Below are positions 59,640 to 64,000 of a stretch of DNA of 64,000 nt, in pieces (position 1 is the first letter of the stretch; each line of letters starts with the position of its first letter). Made by a program: the position numbers and the translations under genes. The DNA comes from Enemella dayhoffiae. Its GTDB lineage: Bacteria > Actinomycetota > Actinomycetes > Propionibacteriales > Propionibacteriaceae. The notes below the pieces were generated by a model. It was not told where the DNA came from. It did no database searches and was given only the letters and a program-made list of their open reading frames with translations. The stretch is taken from contig NZ_NMVQ01000004.1 in NCBI RefSeq assembly GCF_002250625.1, forward strand, positions 1 to 64,000, in the 5' to 3' direction.

Positions 59640-60173
59640 ATGACCGAGAATTCCCCCTTCGCCAAACTGCCCGACGTCCCGCGGTTCGACGTGACGAGCT
59701 CAGACATCGCCGACGGTCAGCAGATGCCCGAGGCACACCGATCCGGCGCCATGGGCGTACCAGGCGGTGAGGACGTGTCGCCCCAGCTCGCCTGGTCCGG
59801 CGCCCCCGAGGGCACCAAGAGCTTCGTGGTGACCTGTTTCGACCCCGACGCTCCGACCCAGTCCGGTTGGTGGCACTGGGCCGTCGCGAATCTACCCGCC
59901 GACACCTCCGAGCTGGCCACCGGCGCAGGCGACAAGGACAACCCGACTTTGCCCCAGGGTGCGCTGACCCTGAACAACGACGCCAGCATGGCCGGCTATC
60001 TGGGTGCCGCTCCCCCGCCCGGACACGGGGACCACCGCTACTTCTTCGTGGTGCACGCGCTCGACGTCGACTCCCTCGACGTCACCGCCGAGGACACCCC
60101 GGCGAAGCTGAACTTCCTGATGTTCGGACACGTGATCGGCCGCGGGTGGATCGTGCCGACCTTCGGCCACTGA
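59640..60173 (+). CDS. YbhB/YbcL-family PEBP-like protein
   Basis: A 177-residue phosphatidylethanolamine-binding-protein fold. The anion pocket motif is in VTCFDPDAPTQSGWWHWAVA, with HRYFFVVHALDVDSL as the second conserved strand. HVIGRGWIVPTFGH ends it. Bacterial members have no agreed function. The ATG at 59640 has GAAAGG 8 bases upstream, unlike the leaderless genes nearby. Confidence 0.88.
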   Translation: MTENSPFAKLPDVPRFDVTSSDIADGQQMPEAHRSGAMGVPGGEDVSPQLAWSGAPEGTKSFVVTCFDPDAPTQSGWWHWAVANLPADTSELATGAGDKDNPTLPQGALTLNNDASMAGYLGAAPPPGHGDHRYFFVVHALDVDSLDVTAEDTPAKLNFLMFGHVIGRGWIVPTFGH

Positions 60174-60178
60174 GTGCG

Positions 60179-60364
60179 ATGACCCCGGTCCGGGGTCGCT
60201 GGCCGCTGTGGGCCGATATCGCCCTCGCGATCGCAGCGGGGCTGTACACCCTGCCGGTGAGCGGAGTGTTCGCTGGGAGCCCGGGAGCAGCACTGGCTGT
60301 TGTCGCCACGTTGGGCCTGCGCACGGCCTTCCCGCTGCGGGGCGGGTGCCGCGGCAAGCCCTGA
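60179..60364 (+). pseudogene. 5' fragment of a sensor histidine kinase gene
   Basis: 61 codons, beginning MTPVRGRWPLWADIALAIAA and continuing through a second hydrophobic stretch, match the N-terminal membrane part of actinobacterial two-component sensor kinases (a WPLWADIALA start followed by paired helices). The frame ends at 60364 before any dimerisation or ATPase domain. No response-regulator gene is near. It is followed at once by a fragment of a different gene. Confidence 0.55.
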
Positions 60365-60371
60365 GCCGCGG

Positions 60372-60626
60372 TTGCCGTGGGTCGAGCCGCCGCTGAGCAC
60401 CCGGATGCTGATCGTCACCAGCGATTTCCACGCGATGCGAGCGGCGATGTACGCCCGCGGGCTGGGCCTGCCCGCGCACGCGGTCGGATCGCGAACCGCG
60501 CGCTACTACTGGCCCAGCGCGATGCTGCGCGAGTTCGTCGCCGTGGTCAACGAGCGCCGGATCCAGTACGCCCTGCTGTGGGCGCTGATCGCGCTCCCGT
60601 TCCCGCTGGCCGTCGCCCTCGGGTGA
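60372..60626 (+). pseudogene. 3' fragment of a membrane YdcF-like (DUF218) gene
   Basis: About 84 codons, containing RMLIVTSDFHAMRAAMYARG, GSRTARYYWPSAMLREFVAV and a final hydrophobic helix LLWALIALPFPLAVALG, are the last part of a DUF218 protein of the longer membrane-bound type. The N-terminal motifs are missing. It joins the kinase fragment near 60365-60372 and ends convergent with aspS. Confidence 0.7.
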
Positions 60627-60635
60627 GGGCGCCGC

Positions 60636-62480
60636 TCAGGACTCGTCGGCGGACTGCGCCTGGGTCGGCACCTGATCCTTCGGCCCCTGATCCTTCTTGG
60701 CCTCGGGCTTGAAGTCGACGCCGGCCTCCTTGCGTTGCTGCGCGGTGATCGGGGCCGGCGCCTGGGTGAGCGGGTCGTAACCGCCGCCGGACTTCGGGAA
60801 CGCGATCGTGTCGCGAATCGAGTCGGTACCGGCGAGCAGGGAGACGATCCGGTCCCAGCCGAAGGCGATACCACCGTGCGGCGGGGCGCCGAAGGCGAAC
60901 GCGTCCAGCAGGAAGCCGAACTTCTCCTGGGCCTCCTCCTGGCTCAGCCCCATCACGGCGAACACGCGCTCCTGCACGTCACGGCGGTGGATACGGATCG
61001 AGCCGCCGCCGATCTCGTTGCCGTTGCAGACCATGTCATAGGCGTACGCCAACGCCTCGCCGGGGTTGGTGTCGAAGCTGTCCAGCCACTCGGGCCTGGG
61101 CGAGGTGAACGCGTGGTGCACCGCGGTCCAGGCACCGGCGCCGACGGCGACGTCACCCGCGGCCACCGCGTCCGAGGCGGGTTCGAACAGCGGCGCGTCG
61201 ACCACCCACAGGAACGACCACTCGCTCCCTGAGCCTGTCGACGGGATCTGGCCGGTCCGCCGAGCGATCTCGAGGCGCGCCGCACCGAGCAGTTCCTGTG
61301 CCTGCTTGCGTTTTCCGGCACCGAAGAAGATGCAGTCGCCGGGCTTGGCGCCGACCAGCTCGGCCAGGCCGGCCCGCTCGGTCTCGGAGATGTTCTTGGC
61401 GACCGGGCCGCCCAGTTCTCCGGTCTCCGACACGGTCACGTACGCCAGTCCCTTCGCTCCGCGCTGCTTGGCCCACTCCTGCCAGGCATCGAAGGTGCGC
61501 CGCGGCTGCGAGGCGCCACCGGGCATCACGACAGCGCCGACGTAGTCGGCCTGGAACACGCGGAACGGTGTGTCGGCAAAGAAGTCGGTGACCTCGACCA
61601 GCTTGTTGTCGAAGCGCAGGTCGGGCTTGTCGGAGCCGTACTGGTCCATCGCGTCGCGGTAGGTGATCCGCGGGAACGGGGTCTGCAGCTCCACCCCCTT
61701 GAGCTTCCAGATCTCGGTCACCAGGGCCTCGCCGAGCTCGATGATGTCGTCCTGGTCGACGAAGCTCATCTCGATGTCCAGCTGGGTGAACTCGGGCTGC
61801 CGGTCGGCGCGGAAGTCCTCGTCGCGATAGCAGCGCGCGATCTGGTAGTAGCGCTCCATGCCGCCGACCATCAGCAGCTGCTTGAACAGCTGCGGGGACT
61901 GCGGGAGGGCGTACCAGGAACCGGGCGACAGGCGCGCCGGCACCAGGAAGTCGCGCGCACCCTCGGGGGTGGAACGGGTCAGCGTCGGGGTCTCGATCTC
62001 GACGAAATCCCTGTCCCCCAACACTTTCCGGGCGGCAGCGTTCACCTTGCTGCGCAGCCGGATCACATCACCGGAGGCGCGACGGCGCAGGTCCAGGTAG
62101 CGGTACTTGAGCCGGGCCTCCTCGCCGACGCTGATCCGCTCATCGATCTGGAACGGCAGCGGTGCGGCGGGGTTCAGCACCTCCAGCTCGCGGATCACGA
62201 TCTCGACCTCGCCGGTGGGGAGATTCGGGTTCACGTTCTCCGGGCTGCGCGCCTCGACCACGCCGGTCACCTTCACGCAGAACTCGTTGCGCAGGTCGTG
62301 GATCCCGGCCGATTCGAGGTATTCGTCGCGGACCACGACCTGGCACACCCCCGACGCGTCGCGCAGGTCGATGAACGCGACCCCGCCGTGGTCTCGACGT
62401 TTGGCGACCCACCCGGCGAGGGTGACGGTCTGGCCGAGGTCGGCGGAGCGCAGGGTGCCGGCGGCGTGGGTACGGAGCAC
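60636..62480 (-). CDS. aspS: Aspartyl-tRNA synthetase
   Basis: A 614-residue class II synthetase. The N-terminal anticodon-binding OB domain ([20 protein letters not shown]), the catalytic motifs 2 and 3 ([20 protein letters not shown] and [13 protein letters not shown]) and the inserted GAD domain are complete. The 614 residues are a little more than usual. Two additions are seen: an insert at about 412-419 (PSTGSGSE) encoded by a REP-like repeat, and a charged tail ending [12 protein letters not shown]. It may be non-discriminating, making Asp-tRNA(Asn) too; that is not decided by what is seen. Confidence 0.95.
   Translation of the reverse strand: MLRTHAAGTLRSADLGQTVTLAGWVAKRRDHGGVAFIDLRDASGVCQVVVRDEYLESAGIHDLRNEFCVKVTGVVEARSPENVNPNLPTGEVEIVIRELEVLNPAAPLPFQIDERISVGEEARLKYRYLDLRRRASGDVIRLRSKVNAAARKVLGDRDFVEIETPTLTRSTPEGARDFLVPARLSPGSWYALPQSPQLFKQLLMVGGMERYYQIARCYRDEDFRADRQPEFTQLDIEMSFVDQDDIIELGEALVTEIWKLKGVELQTPFPRITYRDAMDQYGSDKPDLRFDNKLVEVTDFFADTPFRVFQADYVGAVVMPGGASQPRRTFDAWQEWAKQRGAKGLAYVTVSETGELGGPVAKNISETERAGLAELVGAKPGDCIFFGAGKRKQAQELLGAARLEIARRTGQIPSTGSGSEWSFLWVVDAPLFEPASDAVAAGDVAVGAGAWTAVHHAFTSPRPEWLDSFDTNPGEALAYAYDMVCNGNEIGGGSIRIHRRDVQERVFAVMGLSQEEAQEKFGFLLDAFAFGAPPHGGIAFGWDRIVSLLAGTDSIRDTIAFPKSGGGYDPLTQAPAPITAQQRKEAGVDFKPEAKKDQGPKDQVPTQAQSADES
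61227..61245. repeat. REP-like core inside aspS
   Basis: CCCTGAGCCTGTCGACGGG on the plus strand has the same 13-base core as the intergenic element at 33138-33156 and lies inside the aspS reading frame. On the coding strand it reads in frame as PSTGSG, between RTGQI and EWSFLWV, where relatives have two or three residues. Confidence 0.75.
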
Positions 62481-62638
62481 GAGATATTCCCTTCTGGTGG
62501 AGCCCGCATGGACGGTGCGGTTCCGGACAACGCGATCCAGCCTAGTTCAGGGCGTACGCCGAGGCGAACCAGTTCTGCCGCTTGACCCCCACCACCAGCA
62601 CAATGCTTGTATTCTCATAATCCCTTGATGGAGGCACC

Positions 62639-63601
62639 ATGCACAGTTCCCCCATTCTCGGCACGGCGGGTCTCGCGCTCGTGCTGCTCGGACTCAGCGG
62701 TTGTGGCGGCGGCGGCGGACCGGTGTCCCCGTCGACCGGCCCCGCCCCGAGCCCGCCGCCCTCCCCCTCACCGACGGTGACGCCGGTGAAACCGTCCGCC
62801 CCCGCCGCGGGCGCCTGGCAACCGGCGTACGCCACCGGTCCCATCGCGACCGCCATGAAGGCCGACGGAGTCGAGTGCTTCGAGGTCACCCGGTCCCCGA
62901 CCTTCGTCGGCTGCTACCGAAGCCCGATCGAGGGCGGATCCGGTGAGCTGGAGTTGCGCTACGTCCTCGATGAATCCGGGGCGCTGCGCCGGGCCGCCCT
63001 CGAGGTCGACGCCAGCTCGGGCGGGACCACCGATGCGGTCTTCGCCAAGTCGCTGGCGCTGGTCGCCCAGGCCACCGGACCTGAGGCGGCGAAGATCACC
63101 GACGCCTCCCAGGCACTCGCCGTCAACGGCGAGCAGGAGGTGGCGACCGGCTGGGGAATAGTGAAGCTGGAGCACCCCTCGGAGTATTCCCGGGACGCCA
63201 CGGCGATGGCCTACGGTGTCGTTCCGGTCCCGGAGCGGGGCAGCTTCACGAACCCGGGTCCCACCATCGGCGGACCGCTGGTCCCGCTCGGCTGGACGTG
63301 CAGCCCGCAGCCGGGACGCTTCGAGTGCACCTCCGGTGCCGCGAAGATCAAGGCGTTTCCCGCCTCCGGCAGCGGGGTGACCTCCTTCGAGTGCCACCTG
63401 GGCAAGGTGGACAAGAACTCACCAACCTTCAAGGCGTGCGAGGCCGCGTTGGTCGCGCTCGCGGGCGATCGCGCGGACCGGTTCCGCGCCGCGCTGGAGT
63501 TCGCCGTCGACGGCAGGGAACGGAAGTTCATCCCGGTCGACGGACTCAACCTGTCGGTCAGCAAGACGACGGTGGTGATCGACCGGCTCGAGTTGCCCTG
63601 A
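62639..63601 (+). CDS. Cysteine-rich lipoprotein of unknown function
   Basis: A 320-residue exported protein. The signal ends LSGC with the lipid cysteine at residue 22, followed by a glycine run and a proline/serine linker to about residue 58. The mature part has six further cysteines, at about 80, 92, 221, 230, 252 and 267, which could form three disulfides. No known domain is recognised. GGAGG precedes the ATG, and CATAAT (62616-62621) is a likely -10 box. It is a candidate client of the DsbA-VKOR system, but that is speculative. Confidence 0.75.
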   Translation: MHSSPILGTAGLALVLLGLSGCGGGGGPVSPSTGPAPSPPPSPSPTVTPVKPSAPAAGAWQPAYATGPIATAMKADGVECFEVTRSPTFVGCYRSPIEGGSGELELRYVLDESGALRRAALEVDASSGGTTDAVFAKSLALVAQATGPEAAKITDASQALAVNGEQEVATGWGIVKLEHPSEYSRDATAMAYGVVPVPERGSFTNPGPTIGGPLVPLGWTCSPQPGRFECTSGAAKIKAFPASGSGVTSFECHLGKVDKNSPTFKACEAALVALAGDRADRFRAALEFAVDGRERKFIPVDGLNLSVSKTTVVIDRLELP

Positions 63602-63615
63602 GCGCGCCGCTCAGG
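63597..63615. terminator. Bidirectional terminator-like hairpin over two stop codons
   Basis: CCTGAGCG (63597-63604) pairs with CGCTCAGG (63608-63615) across a 3-base loop. Both the lipoprotein stop (63599-63601) and the stop of the convergent gene (63611-63613) lie inside the stem. Confidence 0.65.
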
Positions 63616-64000
63616 TCTCGCGGCGGCGCTCGGGCTCCTCGTCCCAGTCCATCTCGGTGAACGCCTCCTCGATCGGCTCGTCGTCGGGGTCGATCGCGGC
63701 GTGCAGCAGGTCGCGCAACTCGTCGTCGAAGTCGGTACCGGTGGTCGGCAGCACCAGCGCCACCACCGGCTGCCGCGGCACCCGGGAGACCACCACGAAC
63801 TCGCCGTCGTCCTCCAGCCAGCGGGTGAACCGGTCCCAGGCGTACGCCCGGGGGTTGCCCTGGCCGTCGGCGACGGCGATCCCGCGCTCGTCCAGCACCA
63901 CCTTGCGACGGTGTCCGCCACCGTCGGCCGCCCGCGCCCGCAGCGCCGCCACCAGATAGACGACCACGCTGGCGGCCATCAGCCCCAGCGCGATCACGCT
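63611..64000 (-). CDS. Membrane-anchored protein, YcxB-like C-terminal domain, partial
   Basis: The last 128 codons or more of a gene that probably continues past the window edge. A membrane helix (ALGLMAASVVVYLVAALRA) is followed by VVLDERGIAVADGQGNPRAY, AWDRFTRWLEDDGEFVVVS and LVLPTTGTDFDDELRDLLHA, the pattern of YcxB-like domains. The acidic end is EEAFTEMDWDEEPERRRET. A GTG at 63997 is in frame but may not be the true start. Confidence 0.65.
   Translation of the reverse strand, partial: SVIALGLMAASVVVYLVAALRARAADGGGHRRKVVLDERGIAVADGQGNPRAYAWDRFTRWLEDDGEFVVVSRVPRQPVVALVLPTTGTDFDDELRDLLHAAIDPDDEPIEEAFTEMDWDEEPERRRET

Noticed and set aside
60620-60640. Hairpin between the YdcF fragment and aspS (TGAG...CTCA)
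   Set aside because: Only four continuous pairs form before a mismatch, much weaker than the stems at 15648 and 63597.

Overview
This is a 64 kb piece of chromosome from a high-GC actinobacterium. Four things point there: a complete bacterial proteasome/pupylation locus (dop, pup, prcB, prcA and the ATPase arc/mpa), an mIHF-type integration host factor, the actinobacterial order carA-carB-pyrD-pyrF-mihF-gmk-rpoZ-coaBC-metK-priA, and many apparently leaderless genes with a TANNNT box 6-8 bases before the start codon. Short repeats of the CTGAGCCTGTCGA kind, and the gene content, would fit the Propionibacteriaceae, but that is inference. No tRNA, rRNA, CRISPR array, phage or intact insertion sequence was seen.

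Layout. 1-1.1 kb: a possible insertion-sequence remnant, then an ArsR repressor and SRPBCC protein pair with its own promoter. 1.1-7.7 kb: proteasome locus (arc, dop, pup, prcB, prcA) running into tyrA; the Pup ligase gene pafA is not here. 7.7-14.4 kb: trmI, a family 5 solute-binding lipoprotein, a HAD hydrolase and metH, divergent from a PAC2-family gene. 15-24 kb: rpe, a ribokinase remnant, rsmB, fmt, pyrE, an RCC1-like lipoprotein, priA and metK. 24-33 kb: coaBC, rpoZ, gmk, mihF, pyrF, pyrD, carB and carA, one long series of overlapping or closely spaced minus-strand genes preceded by a clear PyrR-binding RNA loop.

33-40.3 kb is an accessory island sitting where pyrR-pyrB-pyrC would normally separate carA from nusB. 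It holds repeats, an SDR-type epimerase, a glucosylglycerate hydrolase gene behind a deletion-scarred CUT1 ABC importer, a ROK regulator, an MFS carrier, a LURP-one-like protein and a decayed flavoprotein gene. 40.3-47.6 kb: nusB-efp, then an aminotransferase-metB-pentapeptide repeat cluster and an oxidative protein-folding cluster (two tandem DsbA-like proteins and VKOR), followed by an SDR. 47.6-57.4 kb: the shikimate operon aroB-aroK-aroC-aroE with mltG, ruvX and alaS, a small membrane-anchored protein and rarA. 57.4-64 kb: a GCS2-family ligase, a YdcF-like protein, a PEBP protein, two fused gene fragments, aspS carrying a repeat-derived insertion, a cysteine-rich lipoprotein and a partial membrane protein.

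Most genes are ordinary core genes. The unusual material is in the decay scars (36.55, 39.9, 16.4 and 60.2-60.6 kb), the repeat family that has entered the aspS reading frame, the PyrR leader left without pyrR nearby, and the promoter-embedded palindromes of the ArsR and ROK genes.
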